64,000 bases of DNA from JADGRA01 sp052143535 (GTDB lineage Bacteria; Myxococcota; Myxococcia; Myxococcales; Myxococcaceae). Shown piece after piece: positions 8,902 to 18,240 of this stretch; positions within the stretch are counted from its first letter, which is position 1, and each line of letters begins with the position of its first letter. The position numbers and the translations under genes are program-made. The notes under the pieces were generated by a model that saw only the letters and a list, made by a program, of their open reading frames with translations, did no database searches and had not been told where the DNA came from. The stretch is taken from the NCBI GenBank assembly GCA_052143535.1, contig JBKQSS010000101.1, positions 12,768 to 76,767 on the forward strand, in the 5' to 3' direction.

Positions 8902-9761
8902 GGCCGGTGGGCCTCGCTGGCCGGCGCTGGAAGCTCCGGCAACTCGGTGGAGAAGACGAAGCTGGCCGGTCCCCGAAGCGTGATGCTGGAGAAGTCCTGA
9001 GCCAGTCGCAAAAAGAGCGCCCCTCCCGGCAAGCGCACCCGTGTGGTGCGCTCCGCGGGCACGAGGCCGGCCAGCGTCGCAGCCACCAGCGCTGCGCAGG
9101 CCCCCGTCCCGCACGCCTGGGTGAGGCCGACGCCGCGCTCCCACACCACCACCACCAGGCCCCCCTCCTCCTGAGCGAGAAACTCCACGTTGGTGCGTTC
9201 GGGAAACCCAGGCGACGTCTCCAAGGGCGGGCCCCAGACGGCCGCCTGCTCGGGCGGCGCGTCGAGGACGACGAGGTGGGGGTTGCCCATGCTGACGGCC
9301 GTCCCGTGAAAGGGCGTCCCCGGGACTGGGGCCGCCACGTGCGGGGTGCCGGTGGCGCCCGACGGCAAGTGCGGGGCGACGAGGCGCGCCGGGCCCATGT
9401 CCACCTCCACCTCCTCAAGTCGCCCGGCCCGCCACAGGCCGCGGGCGAGGAGGAGGCCTGCATCCGTCTCCACCCGCAGCTCCTCGGGACGCCCAGGGGT
9501 GGCTTCGAGGACGTGCTTCACGACGCAGCGCAGGCCGTTGCCGCACATTTCCGGTACCGAGCCGTCGGCGTTGTGGATGCGCAGCCGCAGCGCCGCCCTG
9601 GCGGACGGCAAAAGCACCAGCACCCCGTCGGCCCCCACGCCGCGGCGCCTGTCGCACAAGGCCCGAGCGACGCCGGCAGCAATGTCTCCGCCCCCCAGAC
9701 GTCGGTCCAGCAGGACAAAATCATTGCCCAGACCGTGGTACTTGTGGACTTGAATGGTCAT
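8898..9761 (-). CDS. dapF: Diaminopimelate epimerase
   Basis: Interconverts LL- and meso-diaminopimelate in lysine and peptidoglycan precursor synthesis. 287 residues from ATG at 9761 (MTIQVHKYHGLGNDF), the standard start and length. Both catalytic cysteines are present: one in PEMCGNGLRC and one in QACGTGACAAL. The RIHNADGS and MGNPHLVV substrate-binding segments are also intact. The longer open frame upstream has no similarity to the family. The gene is translationally coupled to the downstream GAF/GGDEF-like gene by a GTGA overlap, an unusual partner for a metabolic enzyme. Confidence 0.96.
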   Translation of the reverse strand: MTIQVHKYHGLGNDFVLLDRRLGGGDIAAGVARALCDRRRGVGADGVLVLLPSARAALRLRIHNADGSVPEMCGNGLRCVVKHVLEATPGRPEELRVETDAGLLLARGLWRAGRLEEVEVDMGPARLVAPHLPSGATGTPHVAAPVPGTPFHGTAVSMGNPHLVVLDAPPEQAAVWGPPLETSPGFPERTNVEFLAQEEGGLVVVVWERGVGLTQACGTGACAALVAATLAGLVPAERTTRVRLPGGALFLRLAQDFSSITLRGPASFVFSTELPELPAPASEAHRP

Positions 9762-9904
9762 GGCTGCAGCCGGTTGGCCGTCTGGCCGCCCAAGCCAAGT
9801 GCGGAGGGCTGCGGTGGGTGTTGGAGCGGCGCTGGCAACCTGCACCAGCATACCCCCCACCCCTCACAGCGCGTAGGTCAACGGCGTGCTCCCGTGCGGT
9901 CTTA

Positions 9905-12900
9905 TCAGCGCAGTCCGCTCGCCGCCGCGGACTTCCCATCGAGCGCCTCGCGTGCCAGACGGGCGACGCGGAAGAACTCCCTGGACTTCGCTTCCTGTTC
10001 CAGCTTCAGCAGGCGGGGGCGGGCTTCGGGGCGTCCTGCCTGGAGTTCCACCTCTCCGAGCACGAGGGCCAGCTCGAAGCCGAGGGCTCTGGCTTGCTTC
10101 TTCTCAGCTTCCGCCAGGTCCGCCCGGAGGTTGGCGATCGCCTTAACAGTTTCGCCCCGGACGGCTCGAACGCGCATGAGGTAGGCGTTGGCGACAGCCC
10201 GACACAGAGTCGAATCTAGCCGTTCCGCGGCCGTCCGCGCCTCGAGCGCTGCACGTTCAGCTCCGTCGAGGTCGCCGGTTGCGAAGCGGCACTTCGCGAG
10301 AGCGATTCCCATCCCTTGCGTCCAAGAAGGAGCAGCTCCAGCGGGCGGGGGATGCTGAGCAAAGCAAGCCAAGCCTTCGACAGGCTGGCCTTCCTCACAG
10401 GTCAACGCGCACAGCATGAATTGAGACCCCCATGCATCGAGGAGTCGGCCGCTAGCGACCTCCGATGCCATGACGTTCTGCAGCGTCTCTCGTGCTTCTG
10501 GGAGTCGGTCTTGCTCAGTCAAGGCGACGGCTTCCAAACAAAGTGCGCACCCTTCTTCAGGCTTCGCTTGAGTTCGCAGCATGCGCACAGCATTCCAGAC
10601 TCCCTCCATGTCTGCGTGAGCCAGGGCAATGCTGCCTTCGATGTACGTGTAAGAGGCCTCGGGCCTTTCACCGGCGTGCGCGTCTCGGATGGCCTCGAAC
10701 TCGGCGGAGGCCTCGCTCAGTTTCCTCGTCGCGAGTTGGATGTCTCCGTGATTGCCCAGCTCACTCGCTGACAGCAGGAGGGCTTGAGCGAGCCCTGCTC
10801 GGTCACCGAGCTTCCGATAGAGCGAAGCGCTGTCTTCGGCGGCCTTGAGGGCCGCACCGGTGGGAAAGAGCTCCGAAATAAGAACCGCACGAGTGCTCTG
10901 CACTTGAGCGAGCCGGTCGAGCTCGCCCACCTCGGCGAGCAAACTCGCCGCTCCCTGCAGCGGGGCCTCCGCATCGGCTGCGCGCTGCTCCCCCCGCCAG
11001 GCCATCGCCGCCTGCTCCGCGAGAGCAGTGGCGACTTCTGTCCGGGCCCCGAGTGCCTGCGCCCGCGCCTTCATCCGCGCCAGAAGCTCCGTGGCGCGTT
11101 TGTCCTCGCCCAAACGCCAGGCTGCTGCTGCCTCGGCGCGGTCCAGACGAATGTCGCCAGAGGGGGGAGCGGGCAGTTCCCGGAGTCGACTGACCGTCGC
11201 GCTCGCTGTCTTGGGTGCCTTGTCCACCTCATCGTCGACGAGACGGAGCGCGAGCTCGACGTCGTCTGGTGTGGCGTCGAAGAGGGCTTGTTGGGCCTCG
11301 CTTCCCTTTCCGGGTTCCGGACCGAGGCTGAGGAGCTTGGCGTCCAGCTCGGCTAGCTGTCTCGAGGTGAGGCTCGTCTGTTTCGAGCGGATGCGCTCGG
11401 CCGCCTCGCGTGCCTTCTTGCGGTTGCCCTCGTGCTCCCACGTCTCGACGACGCGGCGTTGAGCATCCAGAAAGTTCCCGTCGGAGGCCAGCGCGGCCTC
11501 GAAAGAACTTCGAGCGTTGCCGTAGTCGAATGTCCGCAGGCTCATGACGCCCTCCGCGTAAGACTTGGTGGCGGAGAGCTTGCGTGCGCGGGACGCCGAC
11601 ACAGCGGCCCGCTCCTCCTGCGAGAGGGAAACACCCAGGGTCTCGCGCAAGCGCTCGGCGATGCTGGACACCTTGTCGCCCATTCGCTGGGCGCCCTCGC
11701 CCAGGTCCTCCTCAAAAGAGGCAAGCTCATGCCCGGAGACGGCGTCGACCATTCTGACGGTGAGCCCTACCGACGCCGGGCCTTGCGCCATCGGCTTCAG
11801 CGTGCCGGAGACGAGGACATTCGCCGCGAGCAGGCCCTGCATTCGCGGGCGAGCCTTTTCCTCGCTGACCGCTTGCTCGGACACCCCAAGTGAGCGCCGC
11901 ACCTGAGCGACCCGGTCGCCCGGAATGACGCGGAGGGCAGTCTCCGCCGCTGCGAGCTCGTGCCCGAGCGACTCGGAGACGGCCGTCGGGAGCCAGGCCA
12001 GCTCCGGCGACGCGACTTCGCTGCGAAAGCCCAGAATGGCCACCACCGGCCGGGGGGCTGCTGGCACCGCCGTCTGCGGCGGCTGCTGTTGAAAGGTGCC
12101 CAAGGCGACGTACCCGACGACGGCCACGGCCACCGCCAGGCCCGCGAGGACCAGCGTATTCACGGTAGAGAGCCGCGGCCGACGCCGGACTGGCCGTTCG
12201 AGCTCCGGGACGATGTCCGACGCACTTTTGAAGCGCCGCTCCGGCTCACGCGTCAGACAGCGGAGAATGGTGGCACTCCACCGAATGTCGAGGCCGGGAG
12301 TCGTGTCCTCGGGCCGAGGGGGCGCCTCGGTGAGACGTTTGGCAGCTGCGACCAGCGGCGTCTCCCCAGTGAAGGGAAGCTTGCCCGTCACCATCTCGTA
12401 CAGGACGACACCGAGCGCGTAGATGTCCGTGGCCTGCGTCACTGGGCCGCCGGCGACCTGCTCAGGGGCCATGTACTCGGGCGTCCCGAGCACGGCTGCG
12501 CCCCCTGTCAGCGGGCCCCCCTGTGTCTCCTCGGTGGCGAGTTGTGCAGCTCGAGCGATGCCGAAGTCTGTGATGGCGACACGAGTCGTCGTGTCCGCGC
12601 CATCGCCGCGGGATACCAGCATGACATTGCTACTTTTGAAGTCACGGTGAATGACACCCTCGGCATGTGCGGCGGCCAGCCCGTCGCACATCTGCTTGAC
12701 CAGTGGTCGTGCCTCCGTTGTCGGCAAACGGCCCTGGCGCGCAATGCGCTGGCTCAGCGTCTCCCCCTCCAGCAGCTCCATGGTGAGGAAATGGATGGGG
12801 ACGCCAGCGGCAGTGGTGGCGTCAAATAGCTCGTAGACGTGGCAGACGTTGGGATGGCCAACACGCCGGGCCAGCAGCACTTCGCGCCGGAAGCGCTCCA

Positions 12901-13231
12901 TCGCAGCGCCGTCGGTAGCGATTCGCCCCCGGATGACCTTGAGTGCTACCCGCGAGCGAAGCATGACGTCGTTCGCCTCGTACACGGCTCCCATGCCACC
13001 GCGAGCGATGAAGCGGAGGATGGTGAAACGGCCCGCGAGTAACTCGTTTGGTTGAAGACGCTGGAGGTCCTCCCCGCCGCTGGAAGATGGCAGTGGCTCG
13101 TCGGACGAGGGCAACCCCAGCGTCGACTCATCCGGCGTGCGGCGGGCCGAGGATTCGGGGTGAGGCAGCTCAGCTGAGGAGTCGGTGCCTTCCGCCCCCG
13201 CCGCCGTCGGGATGTTCGACTCGCCGCTCAT
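9905..13231 (-). CDS. Ser/Thr protein kinase with C-terminal TPR-like sensor region
   Basis: 1108 residues. After a Ser/Pro-rich N terminus, a Hanks-type kinase domain spans about residues 65-340: GGMGAVYEA glycine loop, ALKVI lysine, HRDFKSSNVM catalytic loop, DFGIARA, and GTPEYMAPEQ. One transmembrane helix (about 355-380, VLAGLAVAVAVVGYVALG) is followed by about 720 residues of largely helical sequence. It opens with a TolB/adenylyl-cyclase-associated type segment (VVAILGFRSEVASPELAWLP) and continues into TPR-like helical pairs. This is the common myxobacterial architecture of a kinase with an outward-facing protein-binding tail. Substrate unknown. The next gene upstream on the same strand ends about 170 bases away. 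Confidence 0.92.
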   Translation of the reverse strand: MSGESNIPTAAGAEGTDSSAELPHPESSARRTPDESTLGLPSSDEPLPSSSGGEDLQRLQPNELLAGRFTILRFIARGGMGAVYEANDVMLRSRVALKVIRGRIATDGAAMERFRREVLLARRVGHPNVCHVYELFDATTAAGVPIHFLTMELLEGETLSQRIARQGRLPTTEARPLVKQMCDGLAAAHAEGVIHRDFKSSNVMLVSRGDGADTTTRVAITDFGIARAAQLATEETQGGPLTGGAAVLGTPEYMAPEQVAGGPVTQATDIYALGVVLYEMVTGKLPFTGETPLVAAAKRLTEAPPRPEDTTPGLDIRWSATILRCLTREPERRFKSASDIVPELERPVRRRPRLSTVNTLVLAGLAVAVAVVGYVALGTFQQQPPQTAVPAAPRPVVAILGFRSEVASPELAWLPTAVSESLGHELAAAETALRVIPGDRVAQVRRSLGVSEQAVSEEKARPRMQGLLAANVLVSGTLKPMAQGPASVGLTVRMVDAVSGHELASFEEDLGEGAQRMGDKVSSIAERLRETLGVSLSQEERAAVSASRARKLSATKSYAEGVMSLRTFDYGNARSSFEAALASDGNFLDAQRRVVETWEHEGNRKKAREAAERIRSKQTSLTSRQLAELDAKLLSLGPEPGKGSEAQQALFDATPDDVELALRLVDDEVDKAPKTASATVSRLRELPAPPSGDIRLDRAEAAAAWRLGEDKRATELLARMKARAQALGARTEVATALAEQAAMAWRGEQRAADAEAPLQGAASLLAEVGELDRLAQVQSTRAVLISELFPTGAALKAAEDSASLYRKLGDRAGLAQALLLSASELGNHGDIQLATRKLSEASAEFEAIRDAHAGERPEASYTYIEGSIALAHADMEGVWNAVRMLRTQAKPEEGCALCLEAVALTEQDRLPEARETLQNVMASEVASGRLLDAWGSQFMLCALTCEEGQPVEGLACFAQHPPPAGAAPSWTQGMGIALAKCRFATGDLDGAERAALEARTAAERLDSTLCRAVANAYLMRVRAVRGETVKAIANLRADLAEAEKKQARALGFELALVLGEVELQAGRPEARPRLLKLEQEAKSREFFRVARLAREALDGKSAAASGLR

Positions 13232-13400
13232 CGCTGAGCCAACTTCCCCACGGCACTCCCCCCGAGGCAGGCCAGCACCCGCGGGGCGCAGCGTCGCACC
13301 GTCGCTCTGTGTCAGGCAAACTTCACGGGGGCCCGCTCGGGAGGCGACGACAAACCGTGTCGGGCGCTCTCGACGCCATCGGTCGCTCCCGGCAGTGGGC

Positions 13401-16400
13401 TCAGCGCTTCTTCGTCACCGGAGGCTCGGGCGGTGTCGGCCCGGCCTCCTGCCTCGGGGCCGCGCGGCGAGCCCCCTCGCGCGCGGCGGAAATCTCCGCC
13501 TGAGCTCGCTCGTAAATGCTTCTCAGCTCCTCGGCGCTGGGCCGCCCGGTGGCGCGGCGCAGCGCGCTGAGCTCGGTCTCTTGTGCGGTGGCGCGCCGTT
13601 GCACCATCTCCAGACGGCCCTGGGCCTCGGACAGCCTTGCCTGAAGCTCGGCCTCGCGCGCCTGGGCCGCCGAGGCCTGCTCCTGCGTGCCGGCAAGCTG
13701 CGCCCTCAGCTCCTCCACCGCGGCACGCTGCGCCTCAGCCCCCCGTGCCAACGCCTGCAACTCGTCCGCCCGACGGGCGACGTCGGCCGACTGGCGCTGG
13801 GCCGCCCCGGCCGCTTCCTCTGCGGCGGCGCGACCGGCGCGCTCGGCCGCCGCTTCCTCAGAGAGCCCTTGGACTTGTGCCGCCAACTCGGCCCGCTCCG
13901 CCACCAGCACGCCCAGCTGCGCCTCGGCGTCGGCCAGCTGCCGCTCGAGCGACTGCCCTTGAGCCGTCCGTGCCTGGGCCTCCAAGGCGCCGCCGGCCAG
14001 GCTGGCCCTCGCGCTCTCCAGCTCCTGCTGCAGCGCCTCCTCCTTGGCGGACAGGGCCAACAGCTGCTGCTCGAGGGCATTGCGCTCGAAGACAGCGGTG
14101 CTGGCCGCGTCCCTGGCCCGCTCCAGCTCGTCTAGCTCCTGGGCTGCGACCGCGTCTCGCTGCGCGGCGCGGGCCTCGGCCCCGCTGTGGGCCTCGGCCA
14201 GCCCACGGGCCCGAGCCCGCTCGGCCTCCAAGTCCCGCTGCAGCGTGTCGCGCAGCGCCCGCGCCACTCGCAGCTGGGCTTGGGCCTGCTCCAGCTGCTC
14301 ACGTAAGGGGGCGGCGGCCGAGGCCGAGGCGGCCGCCTCCTGCAGCGCCGCCCGCGCCTCCTCGGCGGCCCTTTGGGCCTCCTCGCTGGCTTGGGCCCGC
14401 AGAAGCAGCTGCGCGTTCTCGGCCTGGGCGCCGGCGAGTTGCTCGCGGGCCTCCGCCAGCGCGGCGCTGGTGCTGGCGCGGGCCTCTGCGCCGGAGGCGC
14501 GAAGCAGCGCCACCTCGGCCCGGAAGGCCTCTTCGCTGGACGCGGTGCGTGCGGCGGCGGCGGCGGACGCCTCGGCAGCCTCACGGGCCGTCTGGAGCTC
14601 GACTTGCAGGCCCTGTACCTCGGCCAGCGCTCGCTGCCGCTCGGCCCGTAACGCCTCCGCCTCCTCGGCGGTGCTGGAGGAGGCCACCTGGAGCGCAGCG
14701 GACTCATGCAGCGCGCGCTGACGGGCCGCTTCCACCTCCCCGAGGCGCGCCGAGAGCGCGTTGGCCTCGGCCTCGGCGGCGTTGGCTCGCTGCGTCTCGG
14801 TGGCCAGTTGGCCGAGGGCTTCGGCCTGCTCGAAGTTGGCGCGGCGCAGCGCCTCCAACTCGGTGGCGACGTCTTCCGGTACGGTGCCAGCAGCCGCCGT
14901 GCGCGCCTCCGCGAGCTCGGCCTCCAGCCGCTCTACCGTGGCCCGAGCCTGCCTCTCCTGGGCCTCGGCCACGGCGGCCCGGGACTTTTGGCGCTCGACG
15001 CTGTCCCGCAGCGCCTCCACCTCGGTGTGTTCGGCGCTTTGCTCTAGGGAGGCGGCCGGGCTCACCGCCGCCCGCTGCTGCATGGCGCGCAGCCGCGCGG
15101 CGTCGGACTCGGCGGCGCGCTCGGCCCGGGCGCGCTCTGCCTCCAGCCACACCACCCGCTGCTCGAGCGCCTCGGCCCGGGCCCTCTCCGTCGCCGCAGT
15201 CCCCTGCAGTGACTCGATGGCGGCCAGCGCCGTGCTGTGTTGTTCGGCCAGGCGCAGCTCCCGCTCCCGGGCCTGCGCCAAGCGCTCCTCGACGGCCCGT
15301 CGGTCGAGGGCCGCTTGGGCTGGGACGGAGCCGGCCTCGGCGGCTCGCAGCTGGGCCAGCTCCTCCCTTACGCCCCTCAGCTCCTCGTAGGCAGCAGTCA
15401 GTTTGGTGCGCGCATCGTCGAGGAGCCGTGTCAACTCCTCGCGCCGGGCCCGCTCGAGGCGAACGGACTCCTGGGCGGCCAGCACCTGGGCCAGGCCCTG
15501 ACGCTCGTCCTGGTGGATGGCTTCCAGCTGCGCCCGCTGCACGCCGAGGAGACGCTCTGCCTCGCTCGCGCGCTCCTGCGCCGCACGGCTCTCGGCCTCG
15601 AGCCGGCGCACCCGGGCGGCGAGCTCGTCCTGAGCCAACGGCTGCAGCGGGTGGCGCTCGCGGGACTCGGCCTGCGCTTGCCAGCGCCGCGCCTCCTCCT
15701 CGGCACGCTCCTGGGCCTCGCGCGTTCGCGAAAGCGTGCTCTTCAACTCGTCGGAGTCGGCCCGCGTGCGCTCGAGGGACTCCTTCAGGCGCCGACTTCG
15801 CTCCTCCCACTCGCGCGCCCGGGTGGCCACCTCGTCCAGCCGGTTTCCGGTGAAGGCCAGCGGCGCCGGCGGCAGCTGCACCCAAGTCGGGTCCACCGGC
15901 CGGTGGGGGTCCTGGCTGGCCATCACCACGAAGTAGGCCGCCTCGCCGGTGCCAGCCAGCGTCCCGTCCACCTGCAATCCCTCGCTGCGCTCGAAGGCCA
16001 GTTGGTAGCCGAGAAGCGGACTCTGGGTGGCCACCTCCACCGAGCGGAAGTGTGCCGAGAGTGCATCCAGCGCCTGGCCGTAGGTGGGCGGCGCCCCCTC
16101 GGCATCCGGCTCCATCAGCTGTGCCAGCGATAGCCCGGCGGGGTTGCGCAGCCCCCCCACCAGCGTCCCGGTGGGGGAGACTTGCGCCACCAGCTCCCTC
16201 AATAGTTCCGGCGCCCGCACCCAGGGGGCGAGGTCAGCCACCAACACCAAGTCAAAGCCGCCCGGCGGCAAGTCGTCGAAGACAGTCGCCCGGAAGCGCA
16301 AGTTGGCGCTGCCGAGCCGGCTCTGGGCGTCGGCCACCGCCTGCAAGTCGTCATCGCACGCCAGCACCACCCGAGCCCCGCGCTCGAGGAGAAACTGGGC

Positions 16401-16526
16401 CGAGGCGCCAGCGGTGGCCGCCACCGCGCCCACCTCGAGCACCCGGCGGCGGACGAAGAGGCTTTCGGCGAAAATGTACCGGGGAAGCAGCTCGCTGACG
16501 CCCAGGCGGCGGAACGTGAGGTTCAT
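13401..16526 (-). CDS. Methyltransferase-like domain fused to a very long coiled coil
   Basis: 1041 residues from ATG at 16526 (MNLTFRRLGVSELLPRYIFAE). Residues about 20-230 have a Rossmann methyltransferase pattern: RRVLEVGAVAATAGASAQFL (motif I), VVLACDDD, then GFDLVLVADL. From about residue 270 to the end the protein is an almost unbroken coiled coil, extremely rich in Ala, Glu, Arg, Gln and Leu, with few prolines. The layout, a signalling-type globular head and a long coil, recalls the gliding-motility scaffolds AglZ and FrzS, which have pseudo-receiver heads instead. That is an analogy, not homology. Divergent from a membrane protein gene 79 bases away. Whether the head still binds S-adenosylmethionine is unclear because motif I is not the usual GxGxG. 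Confidence 0.85.
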   Translation of the reverse strand: MNLTFRRLGVSELLPRYIFAESLFVRRRVLEVGAVAATAGASAQFLLERGARVVLACDDDLQAVADAQSRLGSANLRFRATVFDDLPPGGFDLVLVADLAPWVRAPELLRELVAQVSPTGTLVGGLRNPAGLSLAQLMEPDAEGAPPTYGQALDALSAHFRSVEVATQSPLLGYQLAFERSEGLQVDGTLAGTGEAAYFVVMASQDPHRPVDPTWVQLPPAPLAFTGNRLDEVATRAREWEERSRRLKESLERTRADSDELKSTLSRTREAQERAEEEARRWQAQAESRERHPLQPLAQDELAARVRRLEAESRAAQERASEAERLLGVQRAQLEAIHQDERQGLAQVLAAQESVRLERARREELTRLLDDARTKLTAAYEELRGVREELAQLRAAEAGSVPAQAALDRRAVEERLAQARERELRLAEQHSTALAAIESLQGTAATERARAEALEQRVVWLEAERARAERAAESDAARLRAMQQRAAVSPAASLEQSAEHTEVEALRDSVERQKSRAAVAEAQERQARATVERLEAELAEARTAAAGTVPEDVATELEALRRANFEQAEALGQLATETQRANAAEAEANALSARLGEVEAARQRALHESAALQVASSSTAEEAEALRAERQRALAEVQGLQVELQTAREAAEASAAAAARTASSEEAFRAEVALLRASGAEARASTSAALAEAREQLAGAQAENAQLLLRAQASEEAQRAAEEARAALQEAAASASAAAPLREQLEQAQAQLRVARALRDTLQRDLEAERARARGLAEAHSGAEARAAQRDAVAAQELDELERARDAASTAVFERNALEQQLLALSAKEEALQQELESARASLAGGALEAQARTAQGQSLERQLADAEAQLGVLVAERAELAAQVQGLSEEAAAERAGRAAAEEAAGAAQRQSADVARRADELQALARGAEAQRAAVEELRAQLAGTQEQASAAQAREAELQARLSEAQGRLEMVQRRATAQETELSALRRATGRPSAEELRSIYERAQAEISAAREGARRAAPRQEAGPTPPEPPVTKKR

Positions 16527-16605
16527 GGGCGCTTGACAGCGGAGACTATACCCCCAAGGTTCCCGCACCCGCCCCTTCTCGGGCTCGCGGGCGACGGAGG
16601 TCCCT

Positions 16606-17346
16606 ATGGCTACGCCTACCCCCACCACCTTTGGCCAGCGCGCCGGACACGCCCTCAGGCGGCTGTTGGTGACGCTGCTCGTCCTGGCCTTGGCTGGAAT
16701 TGTCTGCATCCTGCTGGCCCGCGACAACGCGCGCACCTTTTCCCTCAAGCTGGAGGGCGGCAAGCTCGTCGTCTTGAAGGGCCGAATGTTGCCTTGGGGA
16801 AGCGCCCCCTACCGGCCGGCGGACCCGAGCCTGGCCGAGGTGTACTCCCCCATTGACTTGGGCGGAGCCACCATCGGCGCCGCGGACGCGGAGCGCTACG
16901 AGGACCGCGACGAGCTGGACCGGGCGCTGTTTCGCATCCTGGAGCAAGCCGCACGCCCCAAGCTTTTGGCCGAGGACACCCAGGTGGTGGCTTCCGGCAT
17001 GGGGCTTTTGCACCGCATGGAGAAGCTGCAGGGGGCAACCGACGAGCAACGGCGCACCCTGCGCAGCCTGGAGCTGGAGGTGGCTTATGACCAGGCCCGG
17101 CTGCACTTCGAGGACGCTCGCCGCGCGGTGGCCGACGGACTGAGCCAACTGCGCATTGCCGCCGACAGCCCCACGCCGCGGGCCCGGGCGGCGCACGCCA
17201 TGTTGGTGAAGGTGGAGCCGGCGGCGAGCGCGCTGGAGGAGGTACTGCGTCAGGTGGTGGTGACGCTGGCCGACACCCCGGCCAGTGGGGTGACCCCCGC
17301 CGCGGCGGCACCGGCCCCGGCGGCGGCGGACGCCGGCGCGCCCTGA
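16606..17346 (+). CDS. Membrane-anchored protein of unknown function
   Basis: 246 residues from ATG at 16606, which has a GGAGG Shine-Dalgarno 5 bases upstream. One hydrophobic helix lies at about residues 19-40 (LLVTLLVLALAGIVCILLA), followed by a soluble part containing a strand-rich stretch (LKLEGGKLVVLKGRMLPWG) and a helical Glu/Arg/Ala region. The C terminus is a low-complexity Ala/Pro tail. No signature of a known enzyme is visible. Divergent from the methyltransferase-like coiled-coil gene and convergent with hpt. Confidence 0.72.
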   Translation: MATPTPTTFGQRAGHALRRLLVTLLVLALAGIVCILLARDNARTFSLKLEGGKLVVLKGRMLPWGSAPYRPADPSLAEVYSPIDLGGATIGAADAERYEDRDELDRALFRILEQAARPKLLAEDTQVVASGMGLLHRMEKLQGATDEQRRTLRSLELEVAYDQARLHFEDARRAVADGLSQLRIAADSPTPRARAAHAMLVKVEPAASALEEVLRQVVVTLADTPASGVTPAAAAPAPAAADAGAP

Positions 17347-17379
17347 GGCGGCCGGACGCGCCGGGTGGGCTCGCCCCCT

Positions 17380-17964
17380 TTAGCGGACGACGCCCAGGTA
17401 GGGCAGGTTTCTGAAGCGGCCTGCCCAGTCCAGTCCGTAGCCGACGACGAAGACGTCGTCGATGACGAAGCCCCGGTAAGCAATCTCCACCCGCGTCCTG
17501 GCGCGGGAGGGCTTCTCCAACAGGGTGCACAGAGCCAGGCTGCGTGGGTTCCTGGCCTGCAAGAGACTCATCAGAAAGGCGGCGGTGAGGCCAGTGTCGA
17601 CAATGTCCTCCACCAAAAGGACGTCCCTGCCGGCCAGCGGCCGCGCCACGTCGGTAGAAATGCGCACCTCCCCTGACGTCTCGGTGGCATTGGCGTAGGA
17701 GCTAACGCCGATGAATTCGAGCTCGAGCGGCAAGTCGACCGCCCGCACCAAATCCGCGAAGAAGACGACGGCACCCTTGAGGACGCACACCGCGGTGAGC
17801 GTCCGGCCGGCGTAGTCGCGGGTAATTTGCCGCCCCAGCGCGCGCACCCGGGCGCGGAGGGTGGACGTCGACAGAAGCGGGCGGACTTTGGTGAGGGTGG
17901 CACCCGCGGGCTGACCCGTTTCTCTTCGCCGCGCGCTGGCGGCCCTCCGCTTTCGCGTCGCCAT
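17380..17964 (-). CDS. hpt: Hypoxanthine/guanine phosphoribosyltransferase
   Basis: Salvages purine bases with PRPP to form nucleoside monophosphates. 194 residues from ATG at 17964. The PRPP-binding motif VLLVEDIVDTGLT is exact for the family, with the flexible-loop region FIGVSSYANATETSGEV and the C-terminal FVVGYGLDWAGRFRNLPYLGVV also matching. The N-terminal about 20 residues are basic and divergent. The open frame continues upstream but is antisense to prs, so it was rejected. The gene is divergent from prs, which makes its co-substrate; shared control is plausible. Its leader contains a hairpin that overlaps the G-rich ribosome-binding site. Confidence 0.95.
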   Translation of the reverse strand: MATRKRRAASARRRETGQPAGATLTKVRPLLSTSTLRARVRALGRQITRDYAGRTLTAVCVLKGAVVFFADLVRAVDLPLELEFIGVSSYANATETSGEVRISTDVARPLAGRDVLLVEDIVDTGLTAAFLMSLLQARNPRSLALCTLLEKPSRARTRVEIAYRGFVIDDVFVVGYGLDWAGRFRNLPYLGVVR

Positions 17965-17970
17965 GGTTTT

Positions 17971-18001
17971 CCCCCCGACTCCTTGAAGCACAAGGGGGGG
18001 G
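17971..18001 (-). promoter_or_regulatory. Hairpin covering the hpt ribosome-binding site
   Basis: On the minus strand a C-run pairs with the G-run that lies 6 bases before the hpt ATG, with an inner CCTTG/CAAGG stem and a 5-base loop. Because the G-run is the only Shine-Dalgarno-like sequence, folding would hide it. This is seen in sequence; any regulatory use is inference. Confidence 0.35.
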
Positions 18002-18209
18002 CCTAAGTCGCCCCCTCCGCTCCCGCCGGCCCCCCCGCCCTCTTGTTGCCGCCCGTGAGGGGCCCCGAACGGCGTCACCCCGGGGGAGGGGGGCCCGCCT
18101 CCTCTGGGGGGGGGCGGGGCCGGGCCATTAAGTGTACTTCGGCACCCGGTGTCCCCACGCCTTGGGAAGGCGCGAGCCCTCTTAGGGCACGGCCCCCGGC
18201 CGCCTCTTT

Positions 18210-18240
18210 GGAAAAACGGCCGGCCGGAGCATTTTTTTCC
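18210..18240 (+). terminator. Terminator-like hairpin in the prs leader
   Basis: GGAAAAA and TTTTTTTCC flank a GC-rich CGGCCGGCCG core, ending in a run of seven T. It resembles an intrinsic terminator reading rightwards, 80 bases before prs. Since no gene reads into it from the left on this strand, it could act as an attenuator if the prs promoter lies upstream of it. The pairing has an asymmetric bulge, so confidence is low. Confidence 0.3.

Noticed and set aside
7423..9000. 525-codon plus-strand frame opposite the GAF/GGDEF-like gene
   Set aside because: No recognisable motif and composition typical of an antisense frame; the minus-strand frame has clear domains.
13583..15853. Long plus-strand open frame opposite the coiled-coil gene
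   Set aside because: Its product is a Pro/Arg/Ala/Gly string with no domain, the normal shadow of a GC-rich Ala/Glu-rich gene on the other strand.
16531..16552. TTGACA followed by TATACC between the coiled-coil and membrane protein genes
   Set aside because: The spacer is only about 10 bases, too short for a sigma-70 promoter.
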